Shown: piece after piece, positions 52,353 through 59,996 of the stretch
Layout: every line of letters starts with the position of its first letter
How positions within the stretch are numbered: position 1 is the first letter of the stretch
Source of the DNA: Luteitalea sp. TBR-22
Lineage (GTDB): Bacteria; Acidobacteriota; Vicinamibacteria; Vicinamibacterales; Vicinamibacteraceae
Assembly (NCBI RefSeq): GCF_016865485.1
Contig: NZ_AP024452.1
Coordinates: 5,416,501-5,480,500, forward strand
Length of the DNA: 64,000 nucleotides
Direction of reading: 5' to 3'
Notes under the pieces: model-generated
What the model was told of the DNA's origin: nothing
The model's input: the letters and a program-made list of their open reading frames with translations, nothing else
Database searches by the model: none
Program-made: the position numbers and the translations under genes

Positions 52353-53267
52353 CTAGCCGACGTGCTTCTTGAGGAAGGCGAGCATCGCCGGCCAGGCCTG
52401 CTGCGTGGCCTTCAGGTTCGCCCCGTTCTGCCCTGACTGCGCCCGCAGGAACCCGTGCCCGGCGCCGGGGTAGACGTTGGCCTCGAAGGTCTTGCCCAGC
52501 CTGCCCATCTCCGCCCTGGCGCCGTCGATCGTCGCATTGACGCGGGCGTCGTTCTCGCCGTACAGGCCGAGCACGGCCGCCTTGACGTTGGCCAGCGTCG
52601 CGAGGTCGGCCGGGGAACTCCCGTAGTAGACGACGGCCGCATCGAGGGCTGGCTGCTTCGTGGCATACGCGAAGCTCGTGGAACCGCCCCAGCAGTAGCC
52701 GACGGTGGCCGACTTGCCGTTGGCCGCCGGCAGCTTGACGCCATAGGTGCGTACGGCGTCCAGCTTCATGACCACCTCGTCGGGCGTCAGCCCTCGCACG
52801 CCCGCCACCACGTCGTCGCGGGAGGCGAACGCCTCGGTGCCGCCGCCGTTGGGTCCCTTGCCGGTGAGCAGGTCGGGGGCGATGGCGATGTAGCCGGCGG
52901 CGGCGAACTGGTCGGCGACGCCGCGGATCCAGTCCGACAGGCCGTAGATCTCGTGGATGACGATGACGACCGGCGCCTTGTCCTTGCGCTCGGGGTACGA
53001 AACCCAGGCGCGTAGCGTGCCGCCGCCGGGCACGGCGACGTCGGCGTACTCGCCGTGCCGGGGTGACGCGTTCAGCCGCGCCTTGGCGGTCTCCTCGGCG
53101 GGGGGCAGCGACGGATCATCGGCGACCGTCGCGGCCTGCGCGATCGGGTGCGCCATGGCGTGCCCGGCGTGGGGGTCCGCGGCGGCCGCGGCCGTCTGGG
53201 CCCCGGCCGGACGCACGTGGGCGACGAGCGCTGCGCCGAGCAGCACGGCGGCCATGCGGTTCCTCAT
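52353..53267 (-). CDS. Secreted dienelactone hydrolase-family protein
   Basis: A 304-residue alpha/beta hydrolase with a signal peptide (about 1-23). The triad is C192 in GYCWGGS, D240 in YGENDARVN and H271 in GAGHGF, with the accompanying glutamate E106 in HEIYGL, as in dienelactone hydrolases. A short histidine-rich stretch (HAGHAMAH, 33-40) follows the signal and might bind metal. The true substrate of secreted members is unknown. It lies 12 bp downstream of the epimerase gene in an operon. Confidence 0.88.
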   Translation of the reverse strand: MRNRMAAVLLGAALVAHVRPAGAQTAAAAADPHAGHAMAHPIAQAATVADDPSLPPAEETAKARLNASPRHGEYADVAVPGGGTLRAWVSYPERKDKAPVVIVIHEIYGLSDWIRGVADQFAAAGYIAIAPDLLTGKGPNGGGTEAFASRDDVVAGVRGLTPDEVVMKLDAVRTYGVKLPAANGKSATVGYCWGGSTSFAYATKQPALDAAVVYYGSSPADLATLANVKAAVLGLYGENDARVNATIDGARAEMGRLGKTFEANVYPGAGHGFLRAQSGQNGANLKATQQAWPAMLAFLKKHVG

Positions 53268-53279
53268 GGTGCGGCCTCC

Positions 53280-54212
53280 TTACGAGTCCTGCTGGTCCTG
53301 CTCGCGGCGGGCGCGTCCGCGACGCAGTTCCTCGAACAGGCGTGGGATGTTCCCCGACACCGAGTGCAGCGTGGGCGACCAGCCGAGCGCCAGCGAGCGG
53401 GCGCTGCGGATCCGCTGGTCGAGCGCCAGCGCGTCGGCGTAGGGCCCCATCTTGGCGCGGGCCTCGGCGATCGGCACGAAGCGGATGTCGGGCGGATGCG
53501 GGCGGTGCGCGGCGATCGCGTCGGCGATCGCGCGGACCTGCTCGTCGGCGCCGTCGGTGCCGTGGAACACCCCGTGCCCATCCTCGCTGGCGACGACACG
53601 CGCGTAGAGGTCGGCCAGGTCGCGATCGTAGACGAGCGGCCAGTGGTTCTCGCCGTTGCCGACGATGCGCATCAGCCCGTTCTCGGCCGAGGCCAGCAGG
53701 TCCGACACGATGCCGCGCGACCCACCGTAGACGATGCCCGGCCGAATCACCGCGGCGCGCAGGGCGCCGCCGCCGGCGTCGAGCACCCACTGCTCGTGCG
53801 CCGGGCGCCAGGCCACCAGGTCCACGGGCGCCAGCGGTGCCGTCTCGTCGACGGGATCGGGGGCCGGGCCGAGCACCCAGATGCCCGACGTGTAGACGAG
53901 GACGGCGGGGCCGCGCTCGGCGGCGTGCCGCGCGAGATCGATCAGGGTCTCGAGGGCGATGCGCTCGATCTCGACACCCTTGGGGGAGGGCTCGAAGGCC
54001 GCGTGCACGAAGGCCTCGCAGGAGGAGGCCTGGGTGCGCCAGGTATTCGGGTTGCCGAGGGTCCCGACAGCTGAATCGACGCCGCGATCGGCAAGCCGAC
54101 GCGCCTTTTCCTGGTGCCGGACCAGCGCCACCACCTCGTGCGACGCGCGCTGCAACGCGTCGACCACGGCCGACCCGATGTAGCCGGTGGCTCCCGTCAC
54201 GAACACTCGCAT
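53280..54212 (-). CDS. NAD-dependent epimerase/dehydratase-type extended SDR
   Basis: A 310-residue Rossmann protein starting MRVFVTGATGYIGSAVV. It has a VYTSGIWVLG strand and the RPGIVYGGSRG segment of extended or atypical SDRs. A clear YxxxK is replaced by a less typical region, so it may be an atypical NmrA-like or epimerase-like member. The ATG at 54212 has GGAAGG about 12 bases upstream. Its substrate is unknown. Confidence 0.82.
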   Translation of the reverse strand: MRVFVTGATGYIGSAVVDALQRASHEVVALVRHQEKARRLADRGVDSAVGTLGNPNTWRTQASSCEAFVHAAFEPSPKGVEIERIALETLIDLARHAAERGPAVLVYTSGIWVLGPAPDPVDETAPLAPVDLVAWRPAHEQWVLDAGGGALRAAVIRPGIVYGGSRGIVSDLLASAENGLMRIVGNGENHWPLVYDRDLADLYARVVASEDGHGVFHGTDGADEQVRAIADAIAAHRPHPPDIRFVPIAEARAKMGPYADALALDQRIRSARSLALGWSPTLHSVSGNIPRLFEELRRGRARREQDQQDS

Positions 54213-54349
54213 ACGTGCTGTCGCCTTCCTCTCGCGCCCGGCCGGCCCGCGCACTGGGGTGCGCCGCCCACCGGGGACGTCATTCTAGCCCGCTTCCGTC
54301 CGATGACCGGGCGACGGGCCCCGCACCTCGGCCGTACCCGGTCCCTATC

Positions 54350-54384
54350 CCAGCGCCCAGCCCCCAGCGCCTGCTCGCCAGCCG
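54350..54384. repeat. Heptanucleotide repeat between epimerase and DisA-like genes
   Basis: Five units in 7-nt register can be read: ccagcgc, ccagccc, ccagcgc, ctgctcg and ccagccg. Confidence 0.65.
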
Positions 54385-54390
54385 TGTTTC

Positions 54391-55731
54391 CTAGATTTCC
54401 CAGAGGCGCAGGCCGTCGTAGCAGGTCATCATGCCGTCGGTGCTCACCTTGAGCACCGGACCGAACCGCCCGGCCGCCTGGGCGGCCGTCGTGCGCGCCC
54501 CCTCCGACACCCAGGCGTCGCCCACCTCGCCCTGCGGGTGCATCAGGATCGCGCCGGCGGCAATCAGGCGGCCGTGCGTGTCGACCACCGTCGCGCCGTC
54601 GAGGCTGGCCAGCGCCATCAGCACGCTGTCCTCCACATCGTCGAGGGTGCGACCGCGCAGCAGGTAGTGCAATGGCCGACGGCTGCCGTCACCGGTGGGG
54701 CCGGCGGTGGCCGGCCGGTCGAGCCGGTCGATGGGCGCCACCAGCGCGTTGGCGGCCTCGACGTCGCGCAGGACCACCAGCAGCGCGCCCTGCCGCGCGT
54801 CGGCCATGTCGAGCGCGCACTGGAACAGCTTCTCGGCGATCGGGCGCGAGCCGACCGCCTGCAGCCACTGGACGTACTTGGCCTCGACGTCGAGCAGGTG
54901 CCACTCGGCGTTGCGGAACGTGAAGACGTGCGCGCCCTCGGCAAAGACCTTGATCTCGTGCGAAGGGCTCAGCACGATGCAGGTGTCGCGCGTTCCGAGC
55001 GTCGCGGCGGCATGCTGGCGGTACGCCGAGGGGCAGGGCGAGGTGATCGCCATCATCGGGTGGATCTCGCGGGCGCGATGGGTGATGTCGATGATGTCGA
55101 GCAGCAGGCCGTCCTCCCCTACCAGGAACACGGTCCGCAGGCCGTCGCAGAGGCGGTAGAAGCTCTTGACCGCGGTCAGCGGCTGCCCGTAGAGGCGTGC
55201 CGCGCCCTGCCGCCCGTGGGCGGCATCGTCGCCGAGCACCAGCACGCCGGAGGAGATCGCGCGGCTCTCGTAGCTGGAGAGCGCCGCGACGCGGAGCACC
55301 TCGATGCAGTGCGCCAGGCGGTCGGCGCGGTTGCGTTCGACGCCGGCCCGATAGGGACGGCGGTCGAGGAAGGCGGCGACGTACCGGTCCTCGATCAGGC
55401 CCTGGAACAGGTCGGCGCGCGCCGCCATCACTGCGGAGTCGAAGATGGTGCTGTAGCGGGCCGCCAGGACCTCGCCGATGGCGCGCGCGACGCGCAGTTC
55501 GTGGGCCGTGAAGGGCTGCGAGCGCGGCACGTGCAGGATGTGGCGCGTGCCGAACCAGCGCAGCACCAGCTCGCACGGATCGTCGGTCGGCTCGATCGAG
55601 AGCGAGCGGATGTCCGAGTCGGTGAGCGAAGCTTCGAGCTCGAGGGTCGCGCGCGCGAGAAAGCGCTGCAGCGCGCCCTGCAGCAGGCTGTCGTAGAGCG
55701 CGCTCGCGGCAAAGGCCGGCGGCACTGGCAT
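54391..55731 (-). CDS. Protein with C-terminal DisA_N-like domain
   Basis: A 446-residue protein. The first 370 residues form a mixed alpha/beta sensor-like region with no family I recognise. The last 110 resemble the diadenylate cyclase (DisA_N/DAC) fold: the DGA motif is present at D378-A380 (LASLDGATVVDTHGRL), but the RHR motif is replaced by R413-T414-T415 in EGARTTAAQA. DAC domains join two ATP into cyclic di-AMP and need both motifs, so this protein may be inactive, bind nucleotide only, or use a different reaction. It is divergent from the ligase-acyltransferase fusion by 25 bp. Confidence 0.68.
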   Translation of the reverse strand: MPVPPAFAASALYDSLLQGALQRFLARATLELEASLTDSDIRSLSIEPTDDPCELVLRWFGTRHILHVPRSQPFTAHELRVARAIGEVLAARYSTIFDSAVMAARADLFQGLIEDRYVAAFLDRRPYRAGVERNRADRLAHCIEVLRVAALSSYESRAISSGVLVLGDDAAHGRQGAARLYGQPLTAVKSFYRLCDGLRTVFLVGEDGLLLDIIDITHRAREIHPMMAITSPCPSAYRQHAAATLGTRDTCIVLSPSHEIKVFAEGAHVFTFRNAEWHLLDVEAKYVQWLQAVGSRPIAEKLFQCALDMADARQGALLVVLRDVEAANALVAPIDRLDRPATAGPTGDGSRRPLHYLLRGRTLDDVEDSVLMALASLDGATVVDTHGRLIAAGAILMHPQGEVGDAWVSEGARTTAAQAAGRFGPVLKVSTDGMMTCYDGLRLWEI

Positions 55732-55741
55732 GGGCGTCCAC

Positions 55742-55747
55742 TATCAT
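55742..55747 (+). promoter_or_regulatory. -10 box of the ligase-acyltransferase gene
   Basis: TATCAT ends 9 nt before the ATG at 55757 with no Shine-Dalgarno sequence between. Confidence 0.42.
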
Positions 55748-55756
55748 AAGCGGCTC

Positions 55757-58474
55757 ATGGCTCACGGCCCCGGCGAGACGCCATCGCCAGGGCGTGCCCC
55801 CGTCCCGGCGCGGGCCACGCTCCTCGACTTCTTCCACGACGCCACCCGGCGCACCGGCGCCTTCCTGGTGCACGACGACGGCTACCGGACGTGGTCCTAC
55901 CGCTACGACGAGGTCGGCGCAGCCGCCCGGCGGGTGGCTGCGCGCCTGCACGCCGCGGGCCTCGCCAAGGGCGACGCCGTGGTGCTCTGGGGCGAGAACC
56001 GTCCCGAGTGGATCGTTGCGTTCTGGGCCTGCCTGCTGCGCGGGATCGTCGTGGTGCCGATCGACTTCCGCTCGGCCCCGGCGCTGGTCGACCACATCGG
56101 CGGCATCGTCAAGGCCAGGCTGCTGCTCGCCGGTGAGGACGTGGAGGCCGCCGCGGTCACGCTCGACGTGCCACGCTGGCCGCTCGCCACCATGTTGCGG
56201 GAGACCGAGGGCGAGTCACCGGGCCGGGGCCCCGGGCCCGGCGAGCCGCCGCCGGTCCCGATCACGGCCGACGACACGGCGGAGATCATCTTCACGTCGG
56301 GGGCCACCGCCGAGCCCAAGGGCGTGATCATCACGCACCGCAACGTGCTCGCCAACATCGTGCCGATCGAGCGCGAGATGGCGAAGTACCAGCGGTACAT
56401 CCGGCCGTTCTCGCCGATCCGCTTCCTCAACCTGCTGCCCCTGAGCCACATGTTCGGGCAGGCCATGGCGACGTTCGTGCCGCCGATGCTCGGGGGCACG
56501 GTCGTCTTCATGCGATCGCTGGCGCCGGCCGACATCGTCGGCCAGATCCGGGCGCGCCGCATCTCGGTGCTCGTGTCGGTGCCCAAGATCCTCGACGTGC
56601 TGCGCGAGCACGTACGGCACCGGTTCCCCGAGACGCTGGCGGTGCAGCCGCCGCCCGATTCGGGCATCGCCCCCCTGCCGAAGGAGAAGTGGTACCGGCG
56701 GTGGTGGCGCTTCCGCCGCGTGCACCGCGCCTTCGGGATGAAGTTCTGGAGTGCGGTGGTGGGCGCGGCGCCGCTCGACCCGGAACTCGAGGCGTTCTGG
56801 GGCGGTCTGGGCTTCCTCGTCGTGCAGGGCTACGGCCTCACCGAGACGGCGCCGATCGTCACCCTGAACCACCCGCTGAACGCGCGGCGCGGCAGCGTCG
56901 GCAAGCCGATCCACGGCGTCGAGGTGAAGATCGCCGACGACGGCGAGATCCTGGTGCGCGGCGACAACGTGTCGCAGGGCTACTTCGGCGGCACCACCGA
57001 GGCGACCCGCACGCGTGCCGACGGCTGGCTGCACACCGGCGACATCGGCGGCCTCGACGAGCAGGGGCGGCTCTACATCCGGGGCCGCAAGAAGGAGATG
57101 ATCGTCACCCCGGAAGGCCTCAACGTCTTCCCGGAGGACGTCGAGCGCGCCCTGCTCGCCGAGACCGGGGTCCGCGACGCCGCCGTCGTGGGGCGGCACT
57201 GGGAAGGCGAGGAGCGCGTGCACGCCGTGCTGGTGCTCGACGATCCCGCCGCCATGGCCCGCGTCGTCCAGGGCGCCAACAGTCGCCTCGGCGATCACCA
57301 GAAGATTCGCAGCGCCTCGATCTGGACCGGCGCCGACCTGCCTCGGACCGAGGGCACGCGCAAGTTGAAGCGCACGGCGCTGCGCGCCTGGGCGGAGTCG
57401 GGCGAGCAACCGGCGGTACGGCCGGTGACCGGCGAGGACCCGCTGCAGCACGTCATCGGCCGCTTCGCCAAGGGGCGTGACGACGTCGACGACGACACGC
57501 CGATCGAGACGCTGGCCCTCAGCTCGCTCGAACGCGTGGAACTGCTCATGGCGCTCGAGCAGCAGTTCCAGACCATCGTCGACGAGGGCGCGTTCGCGGC
57601 CGCCCGCACGGTGGGGGACCTGCGCACCCTCGTCGGGGATCGGGAATCGGGGATCGCGGATCGGGAACGGCCCACCGCGGCGACGCTCGACCGGGCTGGG
57701 ACGACCGGCCCGACCGGCACCGAACCGGACGCACCGCGCCGGCTCGGTGGAACAGCCGACGCGACGCCCTTCGATTTTCCGCGCTGGAACCGCGCGCCCT
57801 GGGCGTACTGGCTGCGGCGCCTCAGCCTGCCGACGTGGATCCTGCCGCTCGGCCGCGTCTTCGCATGGGTGCACGTGGAGGGGCGCGAGCACCTGGAGGG
57901 GCTGCGCGGCCCCGTGGTGTTCGCGGCGACGCACCAGAGCCACATGGACACGCCCATCCTCCTGATGGCCCTCCCCCGGCGCTGGCGCTACGCGACCGCG
58001 GTGGCGATGGCCAAGGAGTTCTTCACGGCCCATTTCCACCCGGAGGGCCAGCCGATCGGCCGGCGGCTCACCAACGGCGCGAACTACTACCTCGCGTCGC
58101 TGTTCTTCAACGCGTTCCCCATCCCGCAGCGCGAGGCGGGAGCGCGCCATACGCTCCGCTACATCGGCCAGCTCTTCGAGGAGGGGCAATCGTTGCTGAT
58201 CTTCCCGGAAGGCAAGCGGACGATGGACGGCGAGATCAACCCGTTCCGGGCCGGAATCGGGATGATCGGCTCGAAACTGGGGGTGCCCGTGGTGCCGGTG
58301 CGGCTCGAGGGCGCCGACCGCCTGCTGCACCAGAAGGCGAAGTTCCCCACGCCCGGGCGGGTGCGGGTGACCTTCGGGCCGCCGCTGTACCTCGAGGGCG
58401 ACGATTACGCCGCGCTGGCCGGGCAGGTGGAGGCAGCGGTGCGTGCCCTCGGCAATTCGAAGTTCGAAATTTGA
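55757..58474 (+). CDS. Acyl-AMP ligase, carrier-protein domain and PlsC acyltransferase fusion
   Basis: A 905-residue three-part protein. Residues 15-545 are an AMP-binding ligase (IIFTSGATAEPKGVIITHRN, YGLTETAPIV, LHTGDIGGLDEQGRLYIRGR). Residues about 560-620 resemble an acyl carrier domain, with the likely phosphopantetheine serine S590 in ALSSLERVEL. A linker containing a heptad repeat (627-638) precedes a PlsC-type acyltransferase with H726-x4-D731 in THQSHMDTP and FPEGKRT. It could activate a fatty acid, hold it on its own carrier and transfer it to a lysolipid. It resembles Aas-like fusions but has the reverse domain order and a carrier domain. The last residues come from a palindromic repeat. 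Confidence 0.87.
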   Translation: MAHGPGETPSPGRAPVPARATLLDFFHDATRRTGAFLVHDDGYRTWSYRYDEVGAAARRVAARLHAAGLAKGDAVVLWGENRPEWIVAFWACLLRGIVVVPIDFRSAPALVDHIGGIVKARLLLAGEDVEAAAVTLDVPRWPLATMLRETEGESPGRGPGPGEPPPVPITADDTAEIIFTSGATAEPKGVIITHRNVLANIVPIEREMAKYQRYIRPFSPIRFLNLLPLSHMFGQAMATFVPPMLGGTVVFMRSLAPADIVGQIRARRISVLVSVPKILDVLREHVRHRFPETLAVQPPPDSGIAPLPKEKWYRRWWRFRRVHRAFGMKFWSAVVGAAPLDPELEAFWGGLGFLVVQGYGLTETAPIVTLNHPLNARRGSVGKPIHGVEVKIADDGEILVRGDNVSQGYFGGTTEATRTRADGWLHTGDIGGLDEQGRLYIRGRKKEMIVTPEGLNVFPEDVERALLAETGVRDAAVVGRHWEGEERVHAVLVLDDPAAMARVVQGANSRLGDHQKIRSASIWTGADLPRTEGTRKLKRTALRAWAESGEQPAVRPVTGEDPLQHVIGRFAKGRDDVDDDTPIETLALSSLERVELLMALEQQFQTIVDEGAFAAARTVGDLRTLVGDRESGIADRERPTAATLDRAGTTGPTGTEPDAPRRLGGTADATPFDFPRWNRAPWAYWLRRLSLPTWILPLGRVFAWVHVEGREHLEGLRGPVVFAATHQSHMDTPILLMALPRRWRYATAVAMAKEFFTAHFHPEGQPIGRRLTNGANYYLASLFFNAFPIPQREAGARHTLRYIGQLFEEGQSLLIFPEGKRTMDGEINPFRAGIGMIGSKLGVPVVPVRLEGADRLLHQKAKFPTPGRVRVTFGPPLYLEGDDYAALAGQVEAAVRALGNSKFEI
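57635..57669. repeat. Heptad repeat inside the fusion-protein linker
   Basis: Units ggggatc, gggaatc, ggggatc, gcggatc and gggaacg are in 7-nt register and encode residues about 627-638 between the carrier and acyltransferase domains. Confidence 0.8.
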
Positions 58475-58560
58475 AATTCAGGCGCGCCGGCTTCGCCTGG
58501 CGCGGCGGAGGCCGAAGGCCAAGCCGCCGGGAATTTCAAATTGTCCAATTTCGAATTGCC
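58451..58560. repeat. Palindromic heptad-repeat element, copy 2
   Basis: The left arm (58451-58479) and right arm (58531-58560) are inverted copies about 29-30 bp long with few mismatches, and both are built of 7-nt A/T-rich words (aattcga, agttcga, aatttga). Between them are two GC-rich hairpins, GCGCCGGCTTCGCCTGGCGC-like and GGCGG-AGGCCGAAGGCC-CCGCC-like. The left arm contains the stop codon of the fusion gene. It lies 40 bp before infA. A terminator or REP-type role is inferred. Confidence 0.75.
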
Positions 58561-58600
58561 CGCGTCAGTATGTGACAATGGTCCGTTGGAGACCGACTGA

Positions 58601-58819
58601 TTGAGCAAAGACGATCTGATTGACGTCCAAGGCACCGTGACCGCGGTGCACAGCGGCGGGCTGTATCGCGTGCAGTGTGATTCCGGCCAGGAAGTGCTCG
58701 CGCAGCTGAGCGGCCGCATGCGCCGGTTCCGCATCAAGGTGGTGCCGGGCGACCGCGTCACCGTGGGCGTGTCGCCGTACGACCCCGTCCGCGGCATCAT
58801 CACCTTCCGCGTGCGCTAG
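58601..58819 (+). CDS. infA: Translation initiation factor IF-1
   Basis: A 72-residue S1-like OB-fold protein. It starts with TTG (MSKDDLIDVQGTVT), which is placed correctly after GGAG about ten bases upstream. The middle reads GLYRVQCDSGQEVLAQLSG and the end RMRRFRIKVVPGDRVTV followed by SPYDPVRGIITFRVR, the standard IF-1 layout. It occupies the ribosomal A site during initiation. It stands apart from any ribosomal protein cluster here, and the rare TTG start may limit its level. Confidence 0.93.
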   Translation: MSKDDLIDVQGTVTAVHSGGLYRVQCDSGQEVLAQLSGRMRRFRIKVVPGDRVTVGVSPYDPVRGIITFRVR

Positions 58820-58828
58820 ACAGGTAGC

Positions 58829-58848
58829 CTGCAGGCTGCCGCCTGCAG
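58829..58848. terminator. Hairpin between infA and the convergent TPR gene
   Basis: CTGCAGGC-tgcc-GCCTGCAG forms an 8-bp stem with a 4-nt loop in the 40-bp convergent gap. There is no T-run. Confidence 0.5.
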
Positions 58849-58859
58849 CCTGCCTTCGT

Positions 58860-59666
58860 TCACTCCCCGAACTCCCGGGCCAGCGCGATCCACTCGCCCT
58901 CCGGCGCGAGCCGTTGATAGCGCTGCCAGAGTGGTCGCGCGTCCTGCGACCGCCCGAGCTTCTCGTACGCCACCGCAAGGTAGAAACACGCCTCGGCCGA
59001 GTCCGGCCCGAGTTCGAGGGCGCGCGCATAGCAGCGGACCGCCTCGGCGAAGCGTCCCTCGTCGTGATGGGTGTGCCCGAGATTGAACCACGCCTCGAAG
59101 GACTCCGGCGCCTGCTGCAGGGCCTGCAGGTACAGCGCGGCCGCTTCGGGCAGGTGCCCCGAGGCGTAGTGCAGGTTGCCCAGATTGATGAGCGCGGGCA
59201 CCAGCGTGGGATCGAAGGCCAGCGCGTCCCGGTAGGCCTGCATGACCACGCCCCGCGCGTGACCCGGCGTCGCTTCGAGGGCGGTGGCGCGCTCGAAGGC
59301 TTCCTCGGCACGCGTGACGTCCACCGGCGACTGGTCGGCCGTCGCCTCGCCTCGCGAACTCCTGGGGGCCAGCGTGACCACCCGGGCCCGTCCCTCGTCG
59401 CGCGCCGCCGCCTCGCCGCCGAACAGCGTCAACTGCCCCTGCCGTGCGGCCAGCAGGTGGCGCACGATCGCCTTGAGCGGTGTCCCCTGTTGCAGCGCCT
59501 CGTGCACCTCGCGCAGCGTCGCGAGGTCGGCAAACGAGTACCAGGTCTCGCCCTGGTCACGGGTCGGGAGGATGAGGCGCCACTGCGCGAGGGACCGCAG
59601 GTGGTCGTCGCGCAGCGAGGGAAACCTCGTGCGGACCACACGCACCGGCACCCGCGCATCGGACAT
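58860..59666 (-). CDS. MerR-like HTH plus TPR protein
   Basis: A 268-residue protein. Residues 8-75 resemble a MerR-type winged helix (DDHLRSLAQWRLILPTRD, YSFADLATLREVHEALQQG, PLKAIVRHLL). A linker follows (80-130), then about four TPR repeats (AYRDALAFDPTLVPALINLG, ALYLQALQQAPESFEAWFNL, CYARALELGPDSAEACFYL). This domain pair occurs in myxobacterial and acidobacterial proteins, where it may combine DNA or partner binding with a scaffold. There is no signal peptide. Function is unknown. Confidence 0.82.
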   Translation of the reverse strand: MSDARVPVRVVRTRFPSLRDDHLRSLAQWRLILPTRDQGETWYSFADLATLREVHEALQQGTPLKAIVRHLLAARQGQLTLFGGEAAARDEGRARVVTLAPRSSRGEATADQSPVDVTRAEEAFERATALEATPGHARGVVMQAYRDALAFDPTLVPALINLGNLHYASGHLPEAAALYLQALQQAPESFEAWFNLGHTHHDEGRFAEAVRCYARALELGPDSAEACFYLAVAYEKLGRSQDARPLWQRYQRLAPEGEWIALAREFGE

Positions 59667-59996
59667 GACAGCACCTTAGCAGACCGGGGATCGCCTGGTG
59701 CCAAAGGACCAGGAGACAAGGGACGAGTCAACGGGGCGTCACGGGACAAGGGACGAGCACGAGAGTGACGAGCGACCCGCCGCGCCTCCGGTCCGCCGGC
59801 GGCGCCTGGTGCCTTGTGACTGGCGCACTCCTGGCTCGTCCCCTGGCCCCGGATTCCCTTGTGACTCGCGCCCTCCTCCCGCGTCCCTTGGACCTGGGTG
59901 CCCTTGTGACTGGCGTACTGGTCCCTCGTCCCTTGTCCCCGGCCTCCCTTGTCACTGGCGTACTTCTCCCCCGTCCCTTGTGTATGCTCTTGCCCC
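59667..59996. repeat. Intergenic repeat region with four 45-bp tandem copies
   Basis: The phrase ccttgtgac or ccttgtcac recurs at 59812, 59857, 59902 and 59947, exactly 45 bp apart, each followed by ggcgtact-like and cgtcccttg words. The left part (59697-59760) holds degenerate gggacaagggacgag words of the same kind. The fourth copy has diverged into the TATGCT box used by glucokinase. No gene is seen, and the translated repeats are low complexity. Confidence 0.8.
59983..59988 (+). promoter_or_regulatory. -10 box of the glucokinase gene
   Basis: TATGCT ends 8 nt before the ATG at 59997. No Shine-Dalgarno sequence is present, so a leaderless transcript is likely. Confidence 0.42.

Noticed and set aside
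56216-58330. 704-codon open frame on the minus strand
   Set aside because: It is antisense to the ligase-acyltransferase fusion; low-information Arg/Val/Glu-rich translation.
59697-59996. Repeat-containing protein encoded by the 45-bp tandem repeats
   Set aside because: Frames on both strands are open only because 45 is divisible by three; there is no ribosome-binding site and no conserved protein pattern.
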